A stretch of 47,228 bases of DNA from Sinomonas humi (GTDB taxonomy: Bacteria > Actinomycetota > Actinomycetes > Actinomycetales > Micrococcaceae): assembly GCF_000802235.1 (NCBI RefSeq), contig NZ_JTDL01000146.1:1-47228 (forward strand). Reading direction: 5' to 3'. Position numbers and translations under genes: made by a program. Below the pieces are notes generated by a model, which saw only the letters and a program-made list of their open reading frames with translations, did not search any database and was not told where the DNA came from. This document shows, piece by piece, positions 1 through 7,773 of this stretch. Position 1 is the stretch's first letter. Every line of letters begins with the position of its first letter.

Positions 1-2
1 CC

Positions 3-731
3 ACCCCCCCACCCCCCGCCAACCCCCGCCCCGGCGATGCCGGCGGCGGTTGCGGTCCCGCCGATGCCGCGGGCGCCGGCGTCGGGGCGGCGGGGTCCTC
101 GGCGTCCGTTGCGGCGGCGGAGGAACGGACCCTGTCCCAGCTGCGCGCCGACGCGCTCGTGCACCGGCTCCTGGGCGTCCCGGACGAGGCCTTCCCCGGC
201 CCCTTCCGACCCCACATCACCCTCACCATCCCCGTCCGCACCCTCTTGGCCGCCCAGAGCAGCCAGGCCGGCGGCCCGGCCCGCGACGAGGAGACGGGCT
301 GCGACGCTCTCGGCTGCGACCTCGCCGAAGGGGACAGGCCCGAGGGTCCCCAAGAGCCCGAGCGCCCCCAAGAGCCTGCGGGCCCGGAGGGGCTTGTGGG
401 ATGGGTGGGGCCGGTGGGGTCGGGGTCCGTGGGGTCGGGGTCCGCGGAGCTGGAGGGCTACGGTCCGATCGACGCGGCCACGGCCCGCCGGCTCGCGGCC
501 CTGGCCCCGAACTGGGACCGGCTCTTCACCGACTGGGACACCGGGGCCGCCCTGGGGGTCGGGCGCACGGCCTACCGCCCGCCCAAGGCACTGCGCCGCT
601 ACCTCGCCCACCGCGACGGCGGATGCAGGTTCCCCGGCTGCACCCGCCCCGCCCACGCCTGCGAACCCGACCACACCACCGAATGGCAGGACGGCGGCAC
701 CACCGACCCCTACAACCTCGCCATTCCTTAA
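3..731 (+). pseudogene. 5' part of a DUF222/HNH endonuclease gene, interrupted
   Basis: The frame is open from the window edge, so the true start lies outside. It encodes the end of a DUF222 (13E12 repeat family) domain (ERTLSQLRADALVHRL, then PHITLTIPVRTLL), a low-complexity linker near 340-450 with a 15-bp unit repeated at 415-444, and an HNH start: GCRFPGCTRPAH followed by EPDHTTEWQDGGTTDPYNLA. Family members continue after the Asn with LLC, a histidine and a short helix. Here the frame instead runs to IP and a stop at 729-731. The missing part lies in frame at 4796-5512 beyond a mobile element. The truncated protein lacks the last HNH histidine and should be an inactive nuclease unless the element excises. 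Family members are presumed DNA nucleases; the substrate is unknown. Confidence 0.85.
714..722 (+). other. attL core, left end of the integrative element
   Basis: AACCTCGCC at the point where HNH homology stops. It is repeated exactly at 4796-4804 where the homology resumes. The three codons read Asn-Leu-Ala in the HNH gene at both ends. The 9-bp identity is the likely crossover region of the serine recombinase; the full att site would be some 40-50 bp and its outer limits cannot be read here. Confidence 0.8.
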
Positions 732-778
732 TACATCCTCAGTGTGATGGGACCAGTCATGAAGTGTACGGTTCAGTC

Positions 779-1876
779 ATGTCGATTGATCAATTCAGCA
801 TTGAGAGTCAGTGCTTCATCAGCTATACCCGAGCGGACAATGACCAGTTCCATCAGGTGGTGGATCGGCTCAAGTCGGATTTGGAAGGGCGGTTCGCGGC
901 GGCCACCGGCCGGAGTCTGAAGATATTCCTAGACCGGGAGTCAATTGGGTGGGGCGAAGACTGGCGCGCAAAGATTCGCGGAAGCATCGAATCCGCGACA
1001 TTTTTCATCCCAATCGTCACGATGCGATATTTCCTCAGCGAACCGTGTCGAGAGGAGCTGCTTGCTTTCTATGAAAACGCCAAGCAGCTGGGAGTCACCG
1101 AACTGATCCTTCCGGCGATCCTCACGGGTGCCTCGAAGATCTCGGCAGAGGACCCCCGAGAAGAAGTGCAAATCATCGAAAAGCTAAATTTTCGAAATAT
1201 CGAAAATGAGTGGCTTGAAGGATATGATTCGCCCGCCTGGAAAAAGATGATTCACCGGATGGTTGCAGATCTTGAGAGTGCGATGGTTCGCTCTGAGGCC
1301 GCCATGGCTGAGCGGGAGCAGTCGGCTGCGAACCGCTTGGAGTCGGAAGAAGCAGGCGAGCTCCCCGAAGAGGAGCCTGACCTTTTCGTACTCAATGAAA
1401 CCTTTGAACGGATAACCAAGCTGACGACCGAGTCAGGCGCGGCTTTGAACGACTTCGCCGCCGCAAGCAGCCGAGCGTTGGAGGGAGATATGGCCGCTCT
1501 GTCTCCAGCCCAACAGCAAGCGCGCATGGTCAAGGCAGCGGGGGAGATCAAGGGCTACGCAAGCAAGCTTTCGGACGTGGCCACCCGCTTCGAGAAGGAA
1601 ACCGTGGGCGCTGATGCACAACTGCGGGCCTTCGTTCAAGAAGCAAGAACTATCAATCATGATTTAGTCCGGGAAGCGCTTGGAAATTTGCTAGATCCCT
1701 TGAAATCCATAGATGACATGAGTGAAACCCTCGACACGATCGACTCAATCGTCGGGGTTCTTCAGTTCGCGTCTTTGGCGAATATCAGCCTTCGCAAGGC
1801 TGTGCAGCCGGGGATCAAGGGAGTCAAGTCGCTCCGTAATGCACTCCAAACAGCACAAAGCTGGAAGAAGCTCTAG
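779..1876 (+). CDS. TIR-domain protein, likely NADase-type defence effector
   Basis: 365 aa from ATG 779; no strong ribosome site is seen and GTG 764 is a possible alternative. The N-terminal ~150 residues form a bacterial TIR domain: FISYTRAD (residues 13-20), LDRESIGWGEDW (51-62), FFIPIVT (75-81), then SEPCREEL with Glu93 at the place of the catalytic glutamate of NAD-cleaving TIRs. The C-terminal ~200 residues are predicted helical, with no recognised domain and no clear membrane span. TIR proteins in mobile elements commonly act in abortive anti-phage defence by NAD depletion or by making a cyclic ADP-ribose signal. That role is inferred here. No partner gene (ThsA-like, Argonaute, STING) lies beside it, so it may sense and act alone. 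The codons are more AT-rich than those of its neighbours, which fits transfer. Confidence 0.8.
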   Translation: MSIDQFSIESQCFISYTRADNDQFHQVVDRLKSDLEGRFAAATGRSLKIFLDRESIGWGEDWRAKIRGSIESATFFIPIVTMRYFLSEPCREELLAFYENAKQLGVTELILPAILTGASKISAEDPREEVQIIEKLNFRNIENEWLEGYDSPAWKKMIHRMVADLESAMVRSEAAMAEREQSAANRLESEEAGELPEEEPDLFVLNETFERITKLTTESGAALNDFAAASSRALEGDMAALSPAQQQARMVKAAGEIKGYASKLSDVATRFEKETVGADAQLRAFVQEARTINHDLVREALGNLLDPLKSIDDMSETLDTIDSIVGVLQFASLANISLRKAVQPGIKGVKSLRNALQTAQSWKKL

Positions 1877-1878
1877 CC

Positions 1879-1907
1879 GGACGTGGGCGCCGAAGGCGCC
1901 CACGTCC
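1879..1907 (+). terminator. strong hairpin after the TIR gene
   Basis: A perfect 13-bp stem (GGACGTGGGCGCC pairing with GGCGCCCACGTCC) with a GAA loop begins three bases after the TIR stop codon. No T-tract follows (CTTCACTT), so it is a terminator-like or mRNA-stabilising hairpin rather than a textbook intrinsic terminator. Confidence 0.7.
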
Positions 1908-2427
1908 CTTCACTTGAAGTAGCAACATAACTCGGGGGACTGAATGGACCGGGGGGACGGTAGACGCCAGCGGTCGGGGAGGGTCGCCGTGGATGGCGGA
2001 GGCCTCGTTTCGAGGCGGCCTGCCGCCGGGCCCGGCCAGAAGCGGGAGCGGACGGTTGGACTTGACCTTCTCCCGATGCTTCCCGCCGTCCAAGGCCAAA
2101 CAGAGGTGACCACGACGGGCGGTGACGGTCGATCCGGGGTAATGACAGCGGTGTAGTTCGTGTGCCATCATGGGGGTGCGTCCAGCGAGGCGCTGGGGTG
2201 AACCCGCCCAGGACCCCAAAAACAGACAACTAATGCGAGTGGCTCTCCTGGGGAGCAGAGCAGCGTGGTAGGCCCGCGTCCAGGAATGCTCATTGGGTTA
2301 GACGACACGAAGGGCCCATCCGGAGCGAGACCGGATGCTTAGGCCGCGTGTTCCCAGATAGTCCTTTCTTCCGGTGAGTCCGGGGCCTAAGCGATTCCAT
2401 GTCGAGTCGTCTCCCCGAGGTTCTGCG
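1908..2427. other. non-coding stretch upstream of rep, possible replication origin
   Basis: About 520 bp between the TIR hairpin and the Rep start. Open frames on both strands here look like random GC-rich translations and none is recognisable. A short GCCTCG-TTT-CGAGGC hairpin sits at 2002-2016. Rolling-circle plasmids keep a double-strand origin near rep, so an origin is possible, but no conserved nick site was recognised. Confidence 0.3.
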
Positions 2428-3207
2428 ATGCCTTCCGCGCCACTTCTGTCGCCGTCGCTTTCCGCTCTCGCCCGCCCGGACGCGGGCTGGTCGTTCATCC
2501 TCTACCCAGATGCCGCCGAGGGCTCGGGGCGTTTTCGCTCCTCCGATCAGCCCAAGCGGGTGCGGGTTCCGAAGGGCTCCGCCGCAGACCCAGCTCGTGC
2601 CGCAGCGGAGGGCGGGCGCCGCGCGAAGTCCAAGCTTCGCCGCTACTGCGCCGCCAACCGGCTCAACCGTCTCGGGACCCTCACCTACGCCGGGGACGGG
2701 TGCCGCGATCCTAAGGCCCTGCGGGGGCATCTTGGCGAGTTCTTCCGGACGCTGAGAGGGCATCTCGGCGGGGACCCCTTCCCCTATGCGTGGGTGCCGG
2801 AGTGGCACAAGAGCCACGGCCTGCACGCGCACTTCGCCATCGGCCGGTACGTGAAGAAGTCGGCGATCGAGAAGGCGTGGGGCCGGGGCTTCGTGCACAT
2901 CAAGCTTCTCGGGGACCTGCCGGTCGGGTCGGGAAAGCTCTCCGAAGCGCGGCGCGCGGCCGGCTACCTGTCCAAGTACGTCGCCAAGACCTTCACCGAC
3001 CCCCAGTTCCGAGACCTCGGGAGGCACCGCTACGACGTCGCCCAAGGCTTCCAGCCCGCGTCCCTGCATCTGAGTGGGACCTCAGCTGCTGAGGTGCTCG
3101 GGCAGGCCTCCCAGTTCCTGGGCTCGCGCCCAGAGAGGCGCTGGTCCTCCTCGGACGCACAGGACTGGGCCGGGGCTCCGACGATCTGGGCCCAGTGGGG
3201 TGCCTGA
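2428..3207 (+). CDS. Rolling-circle-type (HUH) replication initiator
   Basis: 259 aa from ATG 2428, preceded by GAGG with 7-bp spacing; GTG 2374 would add 18 residues. The three hallmarks of HUH Rep proteins appear in order: motif I GTLTYAGD (residues 83-90), motif II GLHAHFAIG with two metal-binding histidines (His133, His135), and motif III AAGYLSKYVAK with Tyr180 or Tyr184 as the nicking tyrosine. The tail DWAGAPTIWAQW resembles the ends of actinobacterial plasmid Rep proteins. It would nick the element's origin and start rolling-circle replication of the excised circle. The gene is co-oriented with the TIR gene and ends at a UGA after which the same frame stays protein-like (see the next feature). 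Confidence 0.8.
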   Translation: MPSAPLLSPSLSALARPDAGWSFILYPDAAEGSGRFRSSDQPKRVRVPKGSAADPARAAAEGGRRAKSKLRRYCAANRLNRLGTLTYAGDGCRDPKALRGHLGEFFRTLRGHLGGDPFPYAWVPEWHKSHGLHAHFAIGRYVKKSAIEKAWGRGFVHIKLLGDLPVGSGKLSEARRAAGYLSKYVAKTFTDPQFRDLGRHRYDVAQGFQPASLHLSGTSAAEVLGQASQFLGSRPERRWSSSDAQDWAGAPTIWAQWGA

Positions 3208-3234
3208 TGGTCTCCGGAGGAGCTGGCGGCGTGG

Positions 3235-3447
3235 GTGGCCGAGTCCTGCCGTGAACAGGGGGTCCCGGTACGGGTGACCGACCCCGGAGTCCTCTCCCGT
3301 GTCGGCACGCTGCTGGGCACGGCGGCGGAGCGGACGGACGCGGCAGCGGCCGGAGCACCGCGCCGGGCTCACAGCCGCCACGTGGGAACGAGCCGGGACG
3401 GGTCCAGAGACCGCGCTCCCCGCGTCCCCGGACCCACGGTCGCATAG
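3235..3447 (+). CDS. Small ORF downstream of rep, possibly frameshifted
   Basis: 70 aa from GTG 3235. The start is weak: the nearest GGAGG is 14 bp away. The protein-like sequence actually begins directly after the Rep UGA in the same frame (WSPEELAAWVAES, then CREQGVPVRVTDPGVLSRV). An ATG overlaps that UGA (TGATG, 3205-3209) but lies in another frame and stops after 15 codons. A one-base indel just after this ATG would therefore explain the layout. The segment looks like small helical proteins often found between rep and recombinase genes of actinobacterial elements, but I cannot name it. The last ~26 codons overlap the recombinase gene antiparallel and are probably not original sequence. 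Confidence 0.45.
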   Translation: MAESCREQGVPVRVTDPGVLSRVGTLLGTAAERTDAAAAGAPRRAHSRHVGTSRDGSRDRAPRVPGPTVA

Positions 3448-4778
3448 TCCAGGACGGCCTTGACGATGGCTGCCTGCCGCTCGAGGTTCAGCCCGTCCCA
3501 CCGTTCCCGAAGCTCCCGTCCCGCACCCACGAGGCCCTCGAGCTGGCTGGTCCCACTGAGGTGCGCAAGCTGCTGCTCGGCTCGCCGGATGCGCGCCTCG
3601 ACGGGTTCTCTCGCGGTCTTCCACTCGGCGGTGCTGATCGCACGCGAGCTGGCCATCAGGGCGAATTCCTGCAAGAGGTCCTTGTCTGCCTCAAGCGCTG
3701 CCCACAGCTCGGCCTGCCGCTCGTCGGCGGCGCGGCGTCCGGCGAGGGCGTCGGCGAGCTCGGGGGTGTCGAGCCGGTGCAGAACGGCGGCGCTGATCCA
3801 CTCCTCCACCGGTCCCGCCACGATTGTGAGGCGTCCGCAGCCGCCATGGTCCGGGCCCGAGTGGCACACGTAGCGGCGAGTGTCCACCCGCAGCGACGAG
3901 AACAGCCGATTCCCGCACTTGCCGCAACGCAGCAGACCCGAGAGGAGATAGCGCCGCGGGGACCGGGTGCCCGAGACCCTCTTGGCCTCCATCCTGTTCA
4001 GCACCTGCTGGCGCTGCTCGGGAGTGACGATCGCCTCCCACACCGCGTCTCCCACGATCTCGCCCTTGTGCTCCCGGAGCCCGGCGATGCGCCCGGAGCG
4101 CAGGACCTGCCTGAGCGTCGTGGTCATCCACGGCCCGCCCGCGACCGTGGTGATGCCTTCCTCGTTCAGCCATGTGCACAATGACCGCGCGGACTCACCG
4201 GCCAGGAACCGGGCCACGAGCGTCCGGATGACCTCCGCCTCCTCCGCGCGGACGGCCACCTTGTCCTCCTCGAACCCGAACGGGCGAAGCGGGCCACCGT
4301 GGGGCTTGCCCTGCTCGGCCAGCTGGAGCGCCTTGCGCCGGATGCGCGCCGACTTGCGGGCGGATTCCTTCGCAGCGAACGCGGCCAGCAGCCGGGCCAT
4401 GAACAGCCCGTCGTCGTTGCCCATGTCGATATCAGCGGTCACGGTCGCCACCTGCGAGACCCCGGCCCTTTCGCACAGCTGGACGAACTGCTCCAGCTCC
4501 ATCGGCATCCGGGTGAGCCGGTCGAGGTTGTAGATCAACACCCCGTCCCGGTGCCCCGAGGCGAGGTCCGCCAGCATGCGCTGGTACTCGGGCCGGGCCT
4601 TGCCCTTGAAGGCGCTCAGATCGTTGTCCACATACTCCTCGCCCACCGTCCAGCCACGCTCGGCAGCAAGCTTGCGGCAGTCCTCCAGCTGTCGCCGGAC
4701 CCCGAGGCCCTCCCCGGTCTGGTCCGAGGAGATGCGAGCGTAGATGGCTGCGGAACGTGGTGGCGGTATGGGGGTCAT
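3369..4778 (-). CDS. Large serine recombinase (integrase)
   Basis: 469 aa. The N-terminal resolvase domain holds the catalytic serine in YARISSDQTGEG (Ser17), VLIYNLDRLTR, and the E-helix region AFAAKESARKSARIRRK. A recombinase domain follows (GGPLRPFGFE near residue 162, then LNEEGITT). A zinc ribbon has LLRCGKCGNRL and YVCHSGPDHGGCG, and a charged coiled-coil segment lies before the end DPSRLVPTWRL. The length is typical of phage and plasmid serine integrases. The gene reads away from the right junction, starting 18 bp inside it, the usual place for an integrase next to its attP. It should catalyse insertion into the HNH gene; excision usually needs a directionality factor, and no gene for one is recognised unless the small ORF at 3235 is it. 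Confidence 0.95.
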   Translation of the reverse strand: MTPIPPPRSAAIYARISSDQTGEGLGVRRQLEDCRKLAAERGWTVGEEYVDNDLSAFKGKARPEYQRMLADLASGHRDGVLIYNLDRLTRMPMELEQFVQLCERAGVSQVATVTADIDMGNDDGLFMARLLAAFAAKESARKSARIRRKALQLAEQGKPHGGPLRPFGFEEDKVAVRAEEAEVIRTLVARFLAGESARSLCTWLNEEGITTVAGGPWMTTTLRQVLRSGRIAGLREHKGEIVGDAVWEAIVTPEQRQQVLNRMEAKRVSGTRSPRRYLLSGLLRCGKCGNRLFSSLRVDTRRYVCHSGPDHGGCGRLTIVAGPVEEWISAAVLHRLDTPELADALAGRRAADERQAELWAALEADKDLLQEFALMASSRAISTAEWKTAREPVEARIRRAEQQLAHLSGTSQLEGLVGAGRELRERWDGLNLERQAAIVKAVLDYATVGPGTRGARSLDPSRLVPTWRL

Positions 4779-4795
4779 ACTAACGACGTGTCGGT

Positions 4796-4804
4796 AACCT
4801 CGCC
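4796..4804 (+). other. attR core, right end of the integrative element
   Basis: Second copy of AACCTCGCC. Downstream the HNH reading frame resumes (LLCRKHHALKSIDAWTY). The core is 18 bp from the recombinase start codon, so half of attP lies in that gap. Confidence 0.8.
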
Positions 4805-5200
4805 CTCCTGTGCCGAAAACACCACGCCCTCAAATCCATCGACGCCTGGACCTACCACCACCAACCAGACGGCCACCTCCCACCAGACGGCCACCACCCA
4901 CCAGAAGGTCCCTACGAACCCGAGGGCACCCTCCGCTGGCGCTCCCCGCTCGGGCGGACCCATGTGAGCGAACCCGGCCGGGGCGCGATTGCCGGCCGAG
5001 TCGAAGCGCCAAGGGTCGGAGCGCTGCGGGATTTCGCACCCGACGGGACTGGACCCGACCACTTCGCGCGCAGTGGGCGCGGTGGGACAGAACGTGGGGA
5101 TCTGGTGCCCGGTGAGACAGGAGCCGGCGACGTGGTGTGCGCTGAGTCAGGACGCCGCGAACCCGGGCGTGGCGAGGCGCTGCCGGAAGACTCAGCGGGG

Positions 5201-5440
5201 AGTGCCAGCCCGCAGAGTGCCAGCCCGCAGAGTGCCAGCCCGCTGAGTGCCAGCCCGCTGAGTGCCAGCCCGCTGAGTGCCAGCCCGCTGAGTGCCAGCC
5301 CGCTGAGTGCCAGCCCGCTGAGTGCCAGCCCGCTGAGTGCCAGCCCGCTGAGTGCCAGCCCGCTGAGTGCCAGCCCGCTGAGTGCCAGCCGGCAGATTAC
5401 CAGCCCGCTGAGTGCCAGCCGGCAGAGTGCCAGCCCGCAG
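5201..5440 (+). repeat. Sixteen tandem 15-bp repeats
   Basis: The unit AGTGCCAGCCCGCTG is present in sixteen consecutive copies without spacers: two CGCAG-ending units, ten identical CGCTG units, then four diverged units (GGCAG, ATTAC-CGCTG, GGCAG, CGCAG). In the HNH frame they read SASPQ, SASPL x10, SASRQ, ITSPL, SASRQ, SASPQ. Identity is highest in the middle, as expected for recent slippage or unequal crossover. All frames stay open because the unit is a multiple of three. Confidence 0.95.
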
Positions 5441-5668
5441 AGCGGCCCTCCGGCGGCCCCGCCGCCCGAAAGCGTGAAGCCCCAGCATGGCGACGAACCC
5501 CCGCCGTTCTGACCCGACCGTTGCTGCACCGCACGCTCCACCGCGCGTTTTCAGCTTCCATGCTCGCGTTTCAAATGCTGCTGAGCGCCAATCCACGGCG
5601 TCGCCCATTTCAGGTCATTTGCTGCCCAGGGCGCCGCCGCCAAGGCGCCGCCGCCAGTGTGCCCCAGC

Positions 5669-6343
5669 CTAGAGCGCCGTCCGGATCGTCTTTTCGAATC
5701 CCGTCACGTGCTCAAGGGCGAGCTTTCCCGCCTTCTCGGCGTCGCCGTCGGCAATCGCTCGCAACAGGTCGGCGTGCTCGCTCACATGGCCGGCGACTGA
5801 AGGGACGCGGTCCAGCACGAGGCACCAGATGCGGGTTGCGAGGTTGTCGTAGCGGATCAGCACGTCTTCGAGATGCGCGTTCCCGGCAGCGCGGTAGATG
5901 AGTCTGTGCACGGAGAGGTCGAGCCGCATGAGCTTGGTCTGGTCCAGCTGGGTTTGGCTGACGTTGCTGATCTCGTCGGCCTTTGCCCGAATTTCCGCGC
6001 GTAGCGCAGCGCCTGCATTCTCGGCTGCCCGGCGCGCGGCGAGCGGTTCGAGGAGCTCGCGGATCTCCGAGATGGCAGCGAGTTCAGTGATGTCGACGAT
6101 GGTCGCGAACGTGCCCCGCCGAGGGTATGACACCACGAGGTGATCCGTCTCGAGCCGTTTGAGTGCTTCGCGGACGGGTGTGCGCCCCACGCCGAGCTCG
6201 GCGGCGAGCTGCCCATCGTTGATGGGCTCCCCGGGCCGGATGTCGAGCATGATGAGGCGGTCTTTGAGGAGCTGGTAGGCGTGCTCGGCGAGCGAGAGGT
6301 TTCCTCCATGCTCCCCGGTTATCAGTGTTCCCTGCGCCGTCAT
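5669..6343 (-). CDS. GntR-family (FadR/FCD) transcriptional regulator
   Basis: 224 aa from the ATG ending at 6343, chosen because an AAGGGA site lies 9 bp upstream and family homology begins soon after; the frame is open up to 6472. The N-terminal winged helix shows LAEHAYQLLKDRLI, RPGEPINDGQLAAELGVGRT and PVREALKRLE. The C-terminal FCD ligand domain has EIRELLEPLAARRAAE, DLSVHRLIYRAAGN and HADLLRAIADGD; its histidines and aspartate usually bind a metal and a small carboxylate. It is divergent from glyA by 128 bp, so it probably represses or activates the sarcosine/serine operon in response to an intermediate. The ligand is unknown. Confidence 0.9.
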   Translation of the reverse strand: MTAQGTLITGEHGGNLSLAEHAYQLLKDRLIMLDIRPGEPINDGQLAAELGVGRTPVREALKRLETDHLVVSYPRRGTFATIVDITELAAISEIRELLEPLAARRAAENAGAALRAEIRAKADEISNVSQTQLDQTKLMRLDLSVHRLIYRAAGNAHLEDVLIRYDNLATRIWCLVLDRVPSVAGHVSEHADLLRAIADGDAEKAGKLALEHVTGFEKTIRTAL

Positions 6344-6374
6344 CCCCAGAGGTCCCTTCTTCCGCAGCTGATGG

Positions 6375-6403
6375 TTGACATGCCCTTCACCGTCAATCAT
6401 ACT
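6375..6403 (+). promoter_or_regulatory. Candidate sigma-70-type promoter of the glyA-sox operon
   Basis: A perfect -35 box TTGACA (6375-6380) is followed after 17 bp by CATACT (6398-6403), which matches the -10 consensus at four of six positions. It points to glyA, with a predicted start near 6410 and a leader of about 60 nt. Confidence 0.6.
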
Positions 6404-6416
6404 CGTGCTCAGGCTT

Positions 6417-6426
6417 TGATATATCA
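6417..6426. promoter_or_regulatory. Candidate GntR operator
   Basis: TGATATATCA is a perfect 10-bp palindrome in the otherwise GC-rich divergent region between the GntR gene and glyA, just downstream of the predicted glyA promoter. Its size, symmetry and place fit a GntR/FadR operator acting as a roadblock repressor site. Binding is inferred. Confidence 0.5.
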
Positions 6427-6471
6427 GTCTCATACTAGTTCTAAGTCTGAACGACCAGCAGAGAGGACACA

Positions 6472-7773
6472 ATGGTGAACGTCCTGACCACTCACCTCGC
6501 CGAGGCGGACCCCGAGGTCGCGGCCGCCATCGACGAGGAGCTCAAGCGCCAGCAGGGCACACTCGAGATGATCGCGTCGGAGAACTTCGCTCCGACGGCC
6601 GTCATGGAAGCCCAAGGCTCCGTCCTGACCAACAAGTACGCCGAGGGCTACCCCGGCAAGCGCTACTACGGCGGCTGCGAGAACGTCGACGTGATCGAAC
6701 AGCTCGCGATCGACCGCGTGAAGGCCCTCTTCGGCGCTGAGTTCGCCAACGTCCAGCCCCACTCCGGCGCACAGGCCAACGCCGCCGCAATGTTCGCTCT
6801 GCTCGACCCAGGCGACACCATCCTCGGCCTCTCGCTCGCCCACGGGGGGCACCTCACGCACGGTATGAAGATCAACTTCTCCGGCAAGCTCTACAAGGTA
6901 GTGCCTTACGAGGTGAGCCCGAAGGACTTCCTCATCGACATGGCCGAGGTCGAGCGCCTTGCCCTCGAGCACAAGCCGAAGCTCATCGTGGCCGGCTGGT
7001 CCGCGTACTCGCGCCAGCTCGACTTCGCGGAATTCCGGCGCATCGCAGACCTCGTCGGCGCCTACCTGATGGTGGACATGGCGCACTTCGCTGGACTAGT
7101 CGCCGCGGGGCTCCACCCGAACCCGGTCCCGCACGCGGACATCGTGACGACGACGACGCACAAGACCTTGGGCGGGCCGCGCGGCGGGGTGATCCTCACC
7201 AATCGGGCCGACATCGCGAAGAAGGTCAACTCCGCGGTCTTCCCCGGACAGCAAGGGGGCCCGCTGGAGCATGTGATCGCGGCGAAGGCCGTCGCGTTCA
7301 AGTTCGCGGCAGAGCCAGCCTTCCGCGACCGTCAGGAGCGCACACTCCAAGGAGCACGCATCATCGCCGAACGCCTCCTTGAGGACGACGTCGCAGCCTC
7401 CGGCGTCTCGGTCGTCAACGGCGGCACAGATGTGCACTTGGTCCTTGTCGACCTCCGAAACTCCGACCTCGACGGCCAACAGGGCGAGGACCGCCTTCAT
7501 AAGATCGGGATCACAGTCAACCGCAACGCCGTCCCGTTCGATCCTCGGCCGCCGATGGTCTCCTCAGGGCTGCGCGTCGGAACACCGGCTCTCGCAACCC
7601 GTGGCTTCGGTGAGACCGAGTTCCGCGAGGTCGCAGACATCATCGCCACCGCCCTGAAGGCAGACTTCGACGACGAGGTGGCCGCGGGTCTGCGCACCCG
7701 GGTCGCAGTCCTTGCCGACAAGCATCCCCTTTACCCGAACCTGACCCAGGACGACTCGAACGGAGCCAAGTGA
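6472..7773 (+). CDS. glyA: Serine hydroxymethyltransferase
   Basis: 433 aa, full length. It interconverts serine plus THF with glycine plus 5,10-methylene-THF in the cytoplasm, using PLP. Visible signatures are [10 protein letters not shown] near residue 34, [36 protein letters not shown], and the PLP-lysine block [14 protein letters not shown]. It is the first gene of the sarcosine operon, and soxB starts on its stop codon (TGATG). In this setting it condenses the glycine and methylene-THF released by sarcosine oxidase into serine for SdaA. A second housekeeping glyA elsewhere in the genome is likely but not visible here. Confidence 0.97.
   Translation: MVNVLTTHLAEADPEVAAAIDEELKRQQGTLEMIASENFAPTAVMEAQGSVLTNKYAEGYPGKRYYGGCENVDVIEQLAIDRVKALFGAEFANVQPHSGAQANAAAMFALLDPGDTILGLSLAHGGHLTHGMKINFSGKLYKVVPYEVSPKDFLIDMAEVERLALEHKPKLIVAGWSAYSRQLDFAEFRRIADLVGAYLMVDMAHFAGLVAAGLHPNPVPHADIVTTTTHKTLGGPRGGVILTNRADIAKKVNSAVFPGQQGGPLEHVIAAKAVAFKFAAEPAFRDRQERTLQGARIIAERLLEDDVAASGVSVVNGGTDVHLVLVDLRNSDLDGQQGEDRLHKIGITVNRNAVPFDPRPPMVSSGLRVGTPALATRGFGETEFREVADIIATALKADFDDEVAAGLRTRVAVLADKHPLYPNLTQDDSNGAK

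Larger units (their letters stand above)
723..4804. mobile_element. 4.1-kb integrative element (serine recombinase, HUH Rep, TIR cargo)
   Basis: The element lies between two copies of AACCTCGCC and splits an HNH endonuclease gene. Removing 4,082 bp joins TDPYNLA to LLCRKHHALK in one frame, which fixes both ends to the base within the 9-bp repeat. Cargo in order: TIR-domain protein (+), hairpin, about 0.5 kb without a clear gene, Rep-like protein (+), small ORF (+), serine recombinase (-) starting 18 bp from the right core. A Rep plus an integrase suggests an integrative plasmid or a small AICE-like element. I see no transfer (FtsK/Tra) gene and no phage structural gene. The TIR gene has visibly lower GC than its surroundings. 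Confidence 0.85.
4796..5512 (+). pseudogene. 3' part of the interrupted DUF222/HNH gene with a repeat tail
   Basis: The frame resumes at the attR core with NLALLCRKHHALKSIDAWTY, the missing end of the HNH motif (Asn plus the final His-His), continues through HHQPDGH-type repeats (18-bp period at 4865-4900) and RWRSPLGRTH, the usual C-terminal signature of 13E12 proteins. A non-conserved tail of about 180 residues follows, with sixteen five-residue repeats, mostly SASPL, ending at the stop at 5510-5512. Joined to 3-722 it gives one uninterrupted frame. In the present arrangement it has no start of its own except GTG 4964, so it is probably not made. The tail length is unusual for the family and comes from repeat expansion. 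Confidence 0.8.

Noticed and set aside
37-747. Other open frames over the DUF222/HNH fragment
   Set aside because: Pro/Arg-rich shadows; only the frame starting at base 3 shows HNH homology.
1824-2229. Minus-strand open frames in the gap before rep
   Set aside because: Overlapping frames of equal quality, no ribosome site or recognisable domain, and they run into the hairpin after the TIR gene.
5201-5440. Possible CRISPR-like array
   Set aside because: Units are directly tandem with no unique spacers.
4912-5541. Minus-strand frame across the 15-bp array reading Ala-Leu-Ser-Gly-Leu repeats, like a pentapeptide-repeat protein
   Set aside because: The 15-bp unit keeps every frame open. The plus-strand frame continues a real HNH gene, the units lack the A(N/D)LxX rule and no start or flanking domain supports the minus frame.
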